Part shown: one piece after another, positions 16,255 to 25,361 of the stretch
Position numbering within the stretch: position 1 is the first letter of the stretch
Layout of the letters: the number at the start of each line of letters is the position of its first letter
Assembly (NCBI GenBank): GCA_964437425.1
Contig: CAYTGO010000023.1
Span: forward strand, 1 to 43,700
DNA from: Scalindua sp964437425
GTDB lineage: Bacteria > Planctomycetota > Brocadiia > Brocadiales > Scalinduaceae
Reading direction: 5' to 3'
Length of the DNA: 43,700 nt
The notes under the pieces: model-generated
The model's database searches: none
Seen by the model: the letters and a program-made list of their open reading frames with translations, nothing else
Told to the model about the DNA's origin: nothing
Program-made: the position numbers and the translations under genes

Positions 16255-17535
16255 ATGGTCAATATTAAAAATGCAAAAAAGAAGGTTGCTAAAAAACTAA
16301 CTCCTTTCTTAGTAAAAGAACTATTCAGGTTTCTGAATATATATTCAAAAGTAACCGGAAAAGGCATTGGCAAAGAAGATATCGAAGCTTTTCATATTCT
16401 ATCGAAAAGCGTAGTTGAACTTTTTCACCATACATACAAATATGGTTCAATATGGACTACACTATTTGTACCATCTGAACTCATTTTTGCAATGAAACTA
16501 CAGCCCTTCTCATTAGAGATAGCTGCTGCCCTCTGCTCAAAATTCGGACAAGGCTCTCATTCTCTCACGGAAGCTGATCTGGCTGCCATACCTACCGATG
16601 TGTGCTCTTTCCATAGAACAGCTCTAGGAAATGCGTATATGGGTGTCTATCCCCGTCCCCTGTTTCTCGCAGGAACATCAACGATATGTGACAGCAACAT
16701 AAAGACAATAAAAATCTGCGAATCTATAACAGGAAAAGAGAGTATGATAGTAGACGTTCCTTATGAAAAGAATGACAACTCTGTAAAATTTCTGACAACT
16801 CAATTAATCGCTTTGACAAAGCGTATGGAAGAGGTTACCGGGAAAAAGATGGAAAAGCACGCCCTTTCAGAGGCGATCGAACTGTCCAATCAGTCAAGGG
16901 AAAAGATGATTGAATTAAATCAAGTGAGGATGGATCCATTGTCCCCTCTTTCTGGAGGCGACGGCCTTGGGTTAATGGTACCAAGCCACTATTTAGCAGG
17001 TTCACAACATTCAGTAGACTTCTATACAAAAATAGTAGATGAACTTAAAGAGATGATCGCTACAAGAAAAAATAACGGGGAAGTCCCAGACGAGAAAGAG
17101 ATAAGGCTGCTTTGGCTTGAATTAAAACCATATTTCAAGGCGGAGATGTTTGATAAAATTGCTAACGCGGGAAAGACCAAAATAGTTTTCGAGGAAATTA
17201 ATCACGTCTACTGGGACAAATTAGACCCTGACAAGCCATATGAAAGTCTCGCACGAAAGCTTATCTCCAACCACAACAACGGGCCTTTAGACAACAGGCT
17301 TAAGGTTATTAAGACATTGGCTAAAGATTACAATGTAGACGGAATAATTGCATTTTCCACCTGGGGATGTAGGAGAAACAACGCTGCAATACCTACTATT
17401 AAGACGGAAATGGCTAAAGAAGGTGTCCCTCTTTTGAATCTTGATGGAGATTGTGTTGATGATACCAACTATATGTCTGGACAGATCGCCACAAGAACCG
17501 AAGGCTTTATTGAAATGCTGGAAGTAAGGAAGTAA
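16255..17535 (+). CDS. 2-hydroxyacyl-CoA dehydratase (HgdB/BcrC) family subunit
   Basis: A 426-aa Fe-S protein of the HGD-D superfamily, which includes dehydratase and benzoyl-CoA reductase subunits and the double-cubane cluster proteins. Cysteines in the expected contexts are LCSKFG, DVCSFHR, STICDSN, TWGCRRNN and DGDCVDDTN. The Cys-Arg-Arg-Asn block and the closing IATRTEGFIEML are typical of the family. It follows the activase fusion after 150 nt on the same strand and is its most likely reduction partner. No CoA transferase or beta-oxidation gene lies nearby, so a fermentative hydroxyacyl-CoA pathway is not supported. Reduction of a small molecule at a double-cubane cluster is an equally open option. 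The ATG lacks a clear ribosome site. Confidence 0.82.
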   Translation: MVNIKNAKKKVAKKLTPFLVKELFRFLNIYSKVTGKGIGKEDIEAFHILSKSVVELFHHTYKYGSIWTTLFVPSELIFAMKLQPFSLEIAAALCSKFGQGSHSLTEADLAAIPTDVCSFHRTALGNAYMGVYPRPLFLAGTSTICDSNIKTIKICESITGKESMIVDVPYEKNDNSVKFLTTQLIALTKRMEEVTGKKMEKHALSEAIELSNQSREKMIELNQVRMDPLSPLSGGDGLGLMVPSHYLAGSQHSVDFYTKIVDELKEMIATRKNNGEVPDEKEIRLLWLELKPYFKAEMFDKIANAGKTKIVFEEINHVYWDKLDPDKPYESLARKLISNHNNGPLDNRLKVIKTLAKDYNVDGIIAFSTWGCRRNNAAIPTIKTEMAKEGVPLLNLDGDCVDDTNYMSGQIATRTEGFIEMLEVRK

Positions 17536-17587
17536 GCCCTGTAAGTTTTTAATACATTGTGAAAGTGAAGAATCTAATTTGATTTGC

Positions 17588-18208
17588 CTACCCGCTTTTA
17601 ATAGACATCTCTACACCTTTATTTGCCAGTAGATCAGCTTCCTTGTTTTCCTCTCTGGGGACATGCATTATTTTCCAGTTTGGCAGCTTTTTAAGAAGGC
17701 TCTGTGCCTCAGTAAAAAGAAGTTTAAGCTGCGCATTTTTTACCCTATACTCACCCTTTATCTGCTTTACCATAAGTTCGCTATCAGCTTTAAACAGTAC
17801 CCTTTTCGCATTATACTTCGTGGATAGTTTGATGCCAAGAATCAGGGCTTTATATTCTGCTATATTATTGGTTGCCACGCCAAGGTAATCACAAGCTTCA
17901 TTTATCAAATTCGAATCTTTGTCGAATATGGCAACTCCAATTCCTGATTCTCCGGGATTTCCCTTTGATGCTCCATCAACATTTACCACTATTAAATCAG
18001 CTTCCTTCTTTATACTTGAAGTACCTGCTATCTCTTTTTCAGAGATATCCGGATCATCCTTTTTAACATGGCTCTTCAAATTCTGAAAGAGCGTGTCAAC
18101 TCTCTTCTTTGTTATTGATCTATCCTGTTCTTTCAGCTTTTCCATGTCGATACCTTTATGTACCAGAGCTAATAATTCATGATCTGAAACAGTCTCTTTT
18201 TTTTTCAT
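17588..18208 (-). CDS. Ribonuclease HI-like protein
   Basis: Probable RNase H that cuts RNA in RNA-DNA hybrids. The 206-aa protein has the RNase H core in its last 130 residues: VDGASKGNPGESGIG (first catalytic Asp), NNIAEYKAL (Glu), FKADSELMVKQ (Asp) and ENKEADLLAN (last Asp). This matches the RnhA-like family common outside E. coli. The first 75 residues are charged and helical and include an acidic linker; they are not a recognised hybrid-binding domain. The start codon is followed by nine A residues in a row, a slippage-prone stretch. The gene is divergent from the deacetylase gene. Confidence 0.88.
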   Translation of the reverse strand: MKKKETVSDHELLALVHKGIDMEKLKEQDRSITKKRVDTLFQNLKSHVKKDDPDISEKEIAGTSSIKKEADLIVVNVDGASKGNPGESGIGVAIFDKDSNLINEACDYLGVATNNIAEYKALILGIKLSTKYNAKRVLFKADSELMVKQIKGEYRVKNAQLKLLFTEAQSLLKKLPNWKIMHVPREENKEADLLANKGVEMSIKSG

Positions 18209-18337
18209 TTACCAGAGATTCCTTTGATTATAATTGATTTGATTTAGCAAAAAGAATTATTTAACATGGCATACTTACTGTCTTCCGTATAAAAATAAAC
18301 TTGTTAATACATCATTGATATTATCTACAACATTACC

Positions 18338-19276
18338 ATGACATCTCTCATTTACGATGATATTTATTTAAAACACGATACAGGAGCCAATCATCCTGAA
18401 AATGCGATGAGGATAAAAAATACTATTGAACATCTCCGTTCGACAAGTATATGGCAGAAACTGGATCTCAAGAAACCAAGAGCAGCTACTAAAGAAGAAA
18501 TATCTACCGTTCACTCCATGAGTCAAATAGAAGAAGTTGCTGAAATTGCCGAAACAGGAGGCGGATACTTAGACCCCGATACTCATATTTCTCCAGATTC
18601 ATATAAAGCCGCTCTATACGCTTCAGGCGCACTCCTCACCGCCATTGATTTAGTAATGGACAAAAAGGCAGATAATGCGTTCTGTTTAGTACGCCCTCCG
18701 GGCCATCACTCTACTCCTACAAAAGCTATGGGTTTCTGCTTATTTAATAATATTGCAATTGCGGCAAAGTATATTCAATCAAAATACAATTTTGATAGAA
18801 TTGCAATAATTGACTGGGACGTGCACCATGGTAATGGAACACAAGATGCCTTTTATGACGATCCCTCTGTCTTGTTTTTCTCCATGCATAAATACCCATT
18901 TTATCCGGGAACAGGCGCAAAAGAAGAGACAGGAGAAGGCAGTGGTTCCGGCTTTACAATTAATGTGCCTTTATCTTATAACACAGAACCCCGGGAATAT
19001 TTAAAGATTTTTGATGATATATTGAAGAAAAGAATTAAAAGCTTCAATCCGCAATTTGTGTTGATATCGTCCGGTTTTGATGCATATCGTTTAGACCCCA
19101 TAAGTGGTCTAAGCTTAGAAGCTTCTGATTTCAATGCATTAACTAAACTGACACGAAATATTGCTAATGATTGTTGTGAAGGCAGAATTGTCTCCTGCCT
19201 GGAAGGCGGATATCACTTACTAGACTTGCCAAAATGTATAGAGGAACATTTAAATGGCCTGGTATGTGATATTTAG
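18338..19276 (+). CDS. Histone-deacetylase-family amidohydrolase
   Basis: Zinc hydrolase of the arginase/HDAC superfamily. Bacterial members deacetylate acetylpolyamines, acetoin-related compounds or protein lysines. The 312-aa chain has the catalytic tandem histidines RPPGHHS (about 121), the metal-binding DWDVHHGNGT (about 158) and the second metal Asp in SSGFDAYRLDP (about 248). The MGFCLFNN block between them is also conserved. The substrate cannot be read from sequence. It is a single gene between RNase H-like and rpsT. Confidence 0.92.
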   Translation: MTSLIYDDIYLKHDTGANHPENAMRIKNTIEHLRSTSIWQKLDLKKPRAATKEEISTVHSMSQIEEVAEIAETGGGYLDPDTHISPDSYKAALYASGALLTAIDLVMDKKADNAFCLVRPPGHHSTPTKAMGFCLFNNIAIAAKYIQSKYNFDRIAIIDWDVHHGNGTQDAFYDDPSVLFFSMHKYPFYPGTGAKEETGEGSGSGFTINVPLSYNTEPREYLKIFDDILKKRIKSFNPQFVLISSGFDAYRLDPISGLSLEASDFNALTKLTRNIANDCCEGRIVSCLEGGYHLLDLPKCIEEHLNGLVCDI

Positions 19277-19306
19277 AAACAGTGTTGAAAGCCCAGTATA
19301 TTATTA

Positions 19307-19579
19307 CTATACAGCGGCCTTTTGTTTATTAAGAAACTTGGCTAAGCGAGATTTTTTTCTTGATGCAGTTTTCTTGTGTATAATATTTTTAGCTGCAATT
19401 TTATCAAGCTTTTTTGTTGCTAATGACAAGTGTTTCCCCGCCTCATCAAAATCATGGCTTTTAGTGGCAGAAACAAACTTCTTTATTTGAGTTTTCAGTG
19501 CGGATTTATCACCTCTATTTCTCATCCTGCGCACGGAATCTTGTCTTATGGTTTTCTTTGCAGATTTTCTGATCGACAT
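19307..19579 (-). CDS. rpsT: 30S ribosomal protein S20
   Basis: Small basic ribosomal protein of 90 aa that binds 16S rRNA. The Lys/Arg-rich N-terminus (MSIRKSAKKTIRQD, RRMRNRGDKSA) and the HKKTASRKKSRLAKFLNK tail are diagnostic of S20. It is transcribed alone, convergent with the deacetylase gene and divergent from def. Confidence 0.96.
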   Translation of the reverse strand: MSIRKSAKKTIRQDSVRRMRNRGDKSALKTQIKKFVSATKSHDFDEAGKHLSLATKKLDKIAAKNIIHKKTASRKKSRLAKFLNKQKAAV

Positions 19580-19763
19580 TAAACTTTTCCTTATAGATTC
19601 TGATCTAACTTACTAGTATTTAAAAGGATAAGTTTATGATATTGAATTACTGTTGTCAACAAAAAAACAAATAATCCTTGCTTTTGCCGGAAATAATACT
19701 ATATACTGGCCTGATAAATTTTGTTAATTTAAAGCTTTCTACCCCGAGTAATATCATTATAAA

Positions 19764-20279
19764 ATGGAAGTAGCAATTTACCCAAATCCGGTCTTAAAAA
19801 CCAAGGCAAAGCCAATCGAAGAGATAAACAATGAGATTTGCCAGATTGCCGAGGAGATGCTGGAGACAATGTATAATGCCTGCGGAATTGGACTTGCAGC
19901 GCCACAGGTAGGATTGTCAATACGTTTAATTGTTTTAGACGTAACCGGTGAAAAAACCGGTGAAAGGGTATTCATAAACCCGTATATCAGCGAAGAAGAA
20001 GGTGAAACTTTAGAAGAAGAAGGCTGCTTGTCATTTCCGGATGTGATGGGAAAGATCATACGGTCACAACGTGTTAAGATCATTGCATACAACCTCAAAG
20101 GGGAGAAGCTTGAGATCGAAGCGGAAGGCTTATTGGGTCGCGCATGGCAGCATGAAATCGACCACTTAAACGGTTGTCTTTTTATTGAGAAAATGACTCC
20201 TGCAAGTACAATCGCTAACCAATCGAAACTAAAAGAGCTTGAACTCGCTTATCAAAATAACAAAGCCGGTGTTAATTAG
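19764..20279 (+). CDS. def: Peptide deformylase
   Basis: Metal-dependent enzyme that removes the formyl group from new proteins. The 171-aa chain contains all three motifs: GIGLAAPQVG, EEGCLSFP (metal-binding Cys) and QHEIDHLNG (two metal-binding His and catalytic Glu). It lies 30 nt before fmt, the classic def-fmt pair, so formyl addition and removal are encoded together. Confidence 0.97.
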   Translation: MEVAIYPNPVLKTKAKPIEEINNEICQIAEEMLETMYNACGIGLAAPQVGLSIRLIVLDVTGEKTGERVFINPYISEEEGETLEEEGCLSFPDVMGKIIRSQRVKIIAYNLKGEKLEIEAEGLLGRAWQHEIDHLNGCLFIEKMTPASTIANQSKLKELELAYQNNKAGVN

Positions 20280-20309
20280 TTTTTATAACCGTTCTCAATC
20301 AAATACAGT

Positions 20310-21260
20310 ATGAATGTAGTTTTTATGGGCACGCCGGAATTTGCAGTTCCCAGTTTAAAATGCTTAATCGAATCTAAACATGATGTTGTAGCTGTTCTCA
20401 CGCAAACAGACAAACCCAAAGGACGTAAAGGGAAACCTGAAGCGCCTCCTGTCAAGAACATAGCTTTAGATGCGGGATTACAGGTAATACAACCTGAAAA
20501 TGTAAATAGTGAGCAGATCATAGAGAAACTTGAAAAGCTGAATCCTGATGTTATAGTGGTTGTTGCTTTCGGGCAGAAAATTTCTGACAGGATACTGGAT
20601 TTACCAAAACATAAGTGTGTAAATATCCACGCTTCACTGCTACCCAAGTATCGCGGAGCAGCGCCCATTAATTGGGCAGTCATCAACGGAGAGAAAGAGA
20701 CAGGAATCACCACCATCATCATGAGCAATAAAATGGATGCCGGTGATGTTATCATCCGTAAATCACTAACAATTGGCCCTGAAGAAACTGCTGGTGAGCT
20801 GGGAAACAGATTGAGCGATCTCGGAGCAGAAACGTTATTAGACAGCTTAATGCAAATTGAAACGGGAGATGCAAAATACATACAACAAGACGAAAGCCTC
20901 GTATCACTTGCACCAAAAATCAAAAAGAAAGACGGTCTTATTGATTGGAATCAAGAAGAAGAAAAGATACATGATTTTGTAAGAGGTATGAATCCGAAAC
21001 CCGCCGCTTATACATTCTTAACGAGAAATAATTCTAAAGAGAGAATAATAATCCTGAAGACAGAGAGAGATAATTCTTCTCATAACGGGACAGATATCGC
21101 TCCGGGAACAATCATGGAAATTTCAAGTCAAGGTATCAGGGCGGCCACAGGAAATGGTAGTATATGGATCAAAGAAGTAAAACCGGAAGGTAAACGAATG
21201 ATGAGTGCTGACGCATATTCAAGAGGAAACGATCTTAAAGCGAATTACTTGTTTCAATAA
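20310..21260 (+). CDS. fmt: Methionyl-tRNA formyltransferase
   Basis: Formylates initiator Met-tRNA using 10-formyl-tetrahydrofolate. The 316-aa length is normal. The N-terminus MNVVFMGTPEFAVPSL, the catalytic block NIHASLLPKYRGAAPINWA and MDAGDVI are all present. The C-terminal OB-like domain is also there (PKPAAYTF...). The gene follows def closely and is probably co-transcribed with it. Confidence 0.97.
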   Translation: MNVVFMGTPEFAVPSLKCLIESKHDVVAVLTQTDKPKGRKGKPEAPPVKNIALDAGLQVIQPENVNSEQIIEKLEKLNPDVIVVVAFGQKISDRILDLPKHKCVNIHASLLPKYRGAAPINWAVINGEKETGITTIIMSNKMDAGDVIIRKSLTIGPEETAGELGNRLSDLGAETLLDSLMQIETGDAKYIQQDESLVSLAPKIKKKDGLIDWNQEEEKIHDFVRGMNPKPAAYTFLTRNNSKERIIILKTERDNSSHNGTDIAPGTIMEISSQGIRAATGNGSIWIKEVKPEGKRMMSADAYSRGNDLKANYLFQ

Positions 21261-21340
21261 AACCTAATCGGATACCACTAAAAAAATTAATTAAAGAATA
21301 CACAAGTGAATAAAACTCGAAACTTTCAGGAGGTGTTTTA

Positions 21341-22354
21341 GTGGGGCAAAAGGGAATGAGCGTACAGCGGCATATTATCGAACAGGAAAGACATTTTCCC
21401 AAGGCAACAGGCAATCTGACGGGGTTGCTCATGGACTTAATATATGCGGCAAAGGTCATATCAAGAGAAGTTAATAAGGCAGGCATTGTTGATATACTTG
21501 GCCTTACCGGTACAGAAAATATACATGGCGAAGAAGTGAAGAAGCTGGATGAGTACGCCAATGATAGATTATTTAAAGCCATGGATCACGGAGGGCATCT
21601 CTGCATAATGGCATCGGAGGAGAGGGATGAGGTTATACACATACCGGATCAATTCCCTAAAGGTAATTATGTACTGCTTTTTGATCCGCTTGATGGCTCT
21701 TCCAATATTGATGCAAATGTCAGCATTGGTACGATCTTCTCCATACATCGAAAGAAAACTGATGGTGAGAACGGAACACTTGAAGACTGTCTTCAGAAAG
21801 GATCTGATCAGATTGCAGCCGGTTACATAATTTATGGTTCCAGCACAATGCTGGTTTTTACAACCGGTCAGGGAGTAAACGGTTACACTTTAGACCCGAG
21901 TGTGGGAGAATTCATCTTATCCCATATTGGCATAAAAACCCCTTCAAAAGGAAAAATTTACAGCGCTAATGAAGGTAATGCCAGATTCTGGGATGAAGGA
22001 ACAAAGAAATACATCAATTATCTCAAAGAAAAAGATTCTGCCACAGGTAGGCCATATTCACTTCGCTATATTGGTTCTCTTGTCGCAGACTTCCACAGAA
22101 ATCTGCTTTACGGTGGTATATTCTTGTACCCTACCGATTACAAAGATCAGGATAAACCGAAAGCTAAATTGCGTCTATTATATGAAGCTTCACCGCTGGC
22201 ATTTATCGTGGAACAAGCCGGCGGGATGGCAACTACGGGCAAAGAAAACATCATGGATATTGAGCCAACAGAGCTCCACCAAAAAGTACCCTTGATTATA
22301 GGAAGCAAGGAAGACGTGCTCACCTACCAGAAATTTCTTTCTGAAAATGAGTGA
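21341..22354 (+). CDS. fbp: Fructose-1,6-bisphosphatase, class I
   Basis: Gluconeogenic phosphatase converting fructose 1,6-bisphosphate to fructose 6-phosphate, as expected of an organism building sugars from C1 or C2 units. The 337-aa product has the metal site FDPLDGSSNID (about 113-123), SEERDEVI upstream, and the substrate-loop block GGIFLYPTDYK. GTG at 21341 is chosen as start because AGGAGG lies 7-8 nt upstream; an ATG five codons later would lie too far from it. Confidence 0.96.
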   Translation: MGQKGMSVQRHIIEQERHFPKATGNLTGLLMDLIYAAKVISREVNKAGIVDILGLTGTENIHGEEVKKLDEYANDRLFKAMDHGGHLCIMASEERDEVIHIPDQFPKGNYVLLFDPLDGSSNIDANVSIGTIFSIHRKKTDGENGTLEDCLQKGSDQIAAGYIIYGSSTMLVFTTGQGVNGYTLDPSVGEFILSHIGIKTPSKGKIYSANEGNARFWDEGTKKYINYLKEKDSATGRPYSLRYIGSLVADFHRNLLYGGIFLYPTDYKDQDKPKAKLRLLYEASPLAFIVEQAGGMATTGKENIMDIEPTELHQKVPLIIGSKEDVLTYQKFLSENE

Positions 22355-22460
22355 CTCGCAAAACTTACCTGAAAAAAACAGTTCACCACAAAGAATATTA
22401 TTAACAACTAGCCTACACTTTAGGCACTTTTAACCTTCCCTTGTCATTAACCTGGAACCG

Positions 22461-23111
22461 GTGTTGAAAAACGAGATAGATAAACTGGCAGTAGAGCTAT
22501 TGGAAACATTATCTAATTCTCCGGACAGAAGTAGATATTTCCTGGGTATAACAGGCTGTCCCGCAGCAGGGAAAAGTGTGCTGGCAAAAAAGCTTACAGA
22601 TGAAATAAATTCTTGCACCGGAGATGATATGGCTGCAGTTGTTCCAATGGACGGTTTTCATTTACCAAACAACATACTTGAAAAACGTGGTCTGATTAAA
22701 AGTAAAGGAGCGCCAGAAACATTTGATGCTGATTCTTTTGTAGAATTAATAAACCGGTTACATGAATTTCCAGACCAAAGTATAATGTGTCCTGCTTACG
22801 ACAGAAGAACACACGATCCTGTTGAAAACGCTATCACTATTCAACCTGGTAACCGACTCATCATAGTTGAAGGAAACTATCTCCTGCTCAGCGTTTCTCC
22901 CTGGAATACAATACATACGAAAATGAATGAAGTATGGTATATTGACGCTCCACTAAAAACCGCAAAAGAACGGCTTTTCCATCGACATATCTCAGGTGGA
23001 GCCAGCAAAGATGAAGCGGAAAGGAAGGTGGCATTAGTTGATCTTCCGAATGTGGAACTGATAAAGAAGACTTGTTCACTGGCAGACAAAATTATATGCT
23101 TAGACAACTAG
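22461..23111 (+). CDS. P-loop nucleoside/sugar kinase-like protein (uridine kinase/PanK fold, YggC-like)
   Basis: A 216-aa cytoplasmic kinase. The N-terminal P-loop GCPAAGKSVLAKKL is followed by VPMDGFHLPNNIL, the nucleotide/substrate block shared by uridine kinase, phosphoribulokinase and type I pantothenate kinase. Then come KGAPETFDADSF, PAYDRRTHDP and IVEGNYLLL. This pattern fits the YggC-like branch, whose substrates are poorly defined. Phosphoribulokinase is unlikely given the short length. The start is GTG, with TTG as the next codon and no strong ribosome site. It follows fbp after about 105 nt. Confidence 0.8.
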   Translation: MLKNEIDKLAVELLETLSNSPDRSRYFLGITGCPAAGKSVLAKKLTDEINSCTGDDMAAVVPMDGFHLPNNILEKRGLIKSKGAPETFDADSFVELINRLHEFPDQSIMCPAYDRRTHDPVENAITIQPGNRLIIVEGNYLLLSVSPWNTIHTKMNEVWYIDAPLKTAKERLFHRHISGGASKDEAERKVALVDLPNVELIKKTCSLADKIICLDN

Positions 23112-23146
23112 TGATCGCCAAAGCTTGACTAGTAATTCCTTACTCT

Positions 23147-23659
23147 TCACATATCTTTCGTCTTATATTTTTCATGACAACGATCACAGGTATCCCGTAA
23201 TTTCTCATATTCAATATTAAGCTTTACCATTTCCCTGGATTCAGCAGCCTCAACTACGGCAAGCGCCTGATAATGGAACATGGTATCTATCAATACGAAA
23301 TCCTTCGGTAAATCATCTTTCCCTTTACCGGTAAAGACCACAGCAGATGCGTTTTTCAAATCCATCGCACATTTTTTTATTACCTCCCAATCCTGCCTGT
23401 CAACCGATTCTATCAACGCGTCTTCACACTCATCCAGATCCTGCATATGCATCCTGAAGATTGTCTGACTTTCATAAAGCGGCTCGGTACTTTCATATTG
23501 AGAGGCTACATTTTCCTCCAACGCCCCTATCTCTTCCTGTGCCGTCCTGTCTGGCTTTCCACAGGAGAAGGTAAAAAACATAATAGATATAACACTTAAT
23601 ATCCAAAATGATTGTTTGAACCGCATCATCACTAACTTTGAACTTCCAAACTCCCTCAT
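23147..23659 (-). CDS. Cytochrome c'-like monoheme lipoprotein
   Basis: A 170-aa exported protein. The N-terminal hydrophobic segment ends in a lipobox-like FTFSCGK, so C33 is probably lipidated. The mature part is helical and ends in one heme-binding CDRCH (C158, C161, H162), the layout of four-helix cytochromes of the c'/c556 type. Such proteins carry electrons or bind small ligands in the periplasm or, in anammox cells, inside the anammoxosome. The start ATG has AGAGGAAAA upstream. It is a single gene, convergent with the kinase gene. The fold call rests on heme position and helical content, not on strong motif identity. Confidence 0.75.
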   Translation of the reverse strand: MREFGSSKLVMMRFKQSFWILSVISIMFFTFSCGKPDRTAQEEIGALEENVASQYESTEPLYESQTIFRMHMQDLDECEDALIESVDRQDWEVIKKCAMDLKNASAVVFTGKGKDDLPKDFVLIDTMFHYQALAVVEAAESREMVKLNIEYEKLRDTCDRCHEKYKTKDM

Positions 23660-23820
23660 AATACTTTTCCTCTGTCCTGAATTGAAATTTTACATGTCAT
23701 CTTTTATAACAAAAACCTTTTAATATATCCAACCTTTTATACTTAGAACAAATCTGAAGGCGTACTTCATGCTAATTTAACAATTTGACTTGGTATACAT
23801 ATTTTGATATCGTTTGCACG

Positions 23821-24429
23821 ATGACTAAGGTAAAAATCTGTGGAATAAAGGATTTAAATGATGCAATTTCTGCTGTTGATTACGGTGCGGATGCTATTGG
23901 TTTTGTATTTGCCAAAAGCATACGAAAAGTGAGCAAGGAAAAAGCCCGGGCTATTATACGAAAACTACCTCCATTTGTTACGACCGTCGGACTCTTTGTT
24001 AATGAAACAGCAGAAAACATCGAAGCCACCCGCAGGTTCTGCGGCCTGGATGCAATACAGCTTCACGGAGATGAACAGCCGAGCACTATCAACAAACTGA
24101 AAGATATTAAAACTATTAAGGCATTTCGAATTCAAAACGAGAAAGATATCACCCCAATAATAAAGTATAAACCTAATGCTATACTTCTCGACGGATATTC
24201 AGAAAACCAAATGGGAGGCACAGGCACCTCTTTTGATTGGAAAATTGTAAAAAAGCTGAAGACCTCAATCCCCATAATAGTAGCAGGCGGACTGACACAT
24301 TTAAATGTGTCACGGGCTATAAAAATCGTAAACCCTTACGGAGTAGATGTTTCCTCCGGTGTTGAACGTGAACGTGGAGTAAAAGATAAAAGGCTGATCA
24401 AGAAGTTTATAGATGCCGTAAAAGGGTAG
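23821..24429 (+). CDS. trpF: Phosphoribosylanthranilate isomerase
   Basis: TIM-barrel isomerase of tryptophan synthesis (PRA to CdRP). The ATG at 23821 begins MTKVKICGIKDLND, the standard start with catalytic Cys7. The catalytic Asp lies in AILLDGYS, followed by GGTGTSFDWK and the phosphate-binding VAGGL and DVSSGVE. From this start the product is 202 aa, the normal size. A TTG at 23785 would add 12 unrelated residues. No other trp gene is adjacent. Confidence 0.95.
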   Translation: MTKVKICGIKDLNDAISAVDYGADAIGFVFAKSIRKVSKEKARAIIRKLPPFVTTVGLFVNETAENIEATRRFCGLDAIQLHGDEQPSTINKLKDIKTIKAFRIQNEKDITPIIKYKPNAILLDGYSENQMGGTGTSFDWKIVKKLKTSIPIIVAGGLTHLNVSRAIKIVNPYGVDVSSGVERERGVKDKRLIKKFIDAVKG

Positions 24430-24557
24430 GATCCCTATCAAGTATCTGTTGATCCAATAAAATATTATTGCACATTTACCGTTGTTTTGATAAATTGGGG
24501 ATTCGCTATTATTTTAATATTCTGTTTTTTAAAAACGGGTATAACCGTTAATACATT

Positions 24558-25016
24558 ATGTCAAAGCCAAAAAAGAGATTTACAAGCAAACTTTGCGTAA
24601 CCTGTAAAAGATGCATGATTGAGTGTGCCGTGAGACATTCACAGTCACAAGATATGGTTTTATCCTCCTTTGAAGACCCCGCACCAGTTCCACGAATTTA
24701 CATAAACTTCAGAAAGGATAAGCCGCATGCAACCTACTGCCAGAATTGTAAAAATCCTAAATGCAGGGAATCATGTGAATATGGTGCGATTACCAAGTTT
24801 GAGGATGGTAACGTTATCATTGACCAGGAAAAGTGTACAGGCTGCTGGGCATGCCTTGAGGCCTGTCCTTTCGGTGCTATCACCAAAGAGGCAGAGATGG
24901 CTGTAGCGTTTAACTGTGATGATTGCAAAGGGTATGATGATATGGCTTGTGTAGAGGCGTGTAAAACTTCTTCATTGCACTATGTTGAGAAGAAGACTGC
25001 AGTTGCCGCCGGTTGA
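24558..25016 (+). CDS. Polyferredoxin-type electron carrier with four [4Fe-4S] clusters
   Basis: A 152-aa cytoplasmic iron-sulfur protein of the CooF/HycB/HydN group. Sixteen cysteines fall in four motifs: LCVTCKRCMIEC, YCQNCKNPKCRESC, KCTGCWACLEACPFG and NCDDCKGYDDMACVEAC. Such subunits link molybdenum enzymes or hydrogenases to other electron carriers. It lies 345 nt before the formate dehydrogenase gene on the same strand and is its likely electron partner. The spacing means a separate promoter for the dehydrogenase is possible. Confidence 0.9.
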   Translation: MSKPKKRFTSKLCVTCKRCMIECAVRHSQSQDMVLSSFEDPAPVPRIYINFRKDKPHATYCQNCKNPKCRESCEYGAITKFEDGNVIIDQEKCTGCWACLEACPFGAITKEAEMAVAFNCDDCKGYDDMACVEACKTSSLHYVEKKTAVAAG

Positions 25017-25361
25017 GCAACTAACAACTCCAACCTCACATGATCGCCAAAAAAACTTATATTATATAAATCAATAGGTAATAAATACAAGCAAGTGCGC
25101 CTTGCCGTAACATCGCTTGTTAATAGGTGTTACGTATGGCGATAATAATTGTCTGGCGCCATGCCCATGGCTATTATTATTTATTATTATTGATTACATG
25201 CAATAATTCTGTAAAATCTTTTGAGAAATGGATAGTCTTTTGACGTTTATTTTGACTATTTAAAAACGAACTTGTGCATAAGCACGCATAGACACTATTT
25301 AAATAATATCGATTTTGTTCTAACTAAAAAAGTTTACCAGTACAGCGATTATGGAGGGAAC
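25017..25361 (+). promoter_or_regulatory. Long structured leader upstream of formate dehydrogenase
   Basis: This 345-nt gap holds two hairpins. One is CGTAACATC / GGTGTTACG (25106-25134, nine pairs with one G-U, 11-nt loop). The second is GCCAT-GCCC-ATGGC (25158-25171), flanked by ATAATAA and TTATTAT that could lengthen it. Neither is followed by a T-run, so simple termination is unlikely. A regulatory RNA is possible. I could not match it to the Moco RNA or another known riboswitch by eye. Confidence 0.4.

Noticed and set aside
22461..23111. Phosphoribulokinase, suggested by the fold and the nearby fbp gene
   Set aside because: The protein is short and its motifs fit the uridine-kinase/YggC-like branch better; no RuBisCO gene is nearby.
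25017..25361. Moco or tungsten-cofactor riboswitch before formate dehydrogenase
   Set aside because: Two hairpins exist, but I could not fit the known Moco RNA architecture by eye, so only a structured leader is reported.
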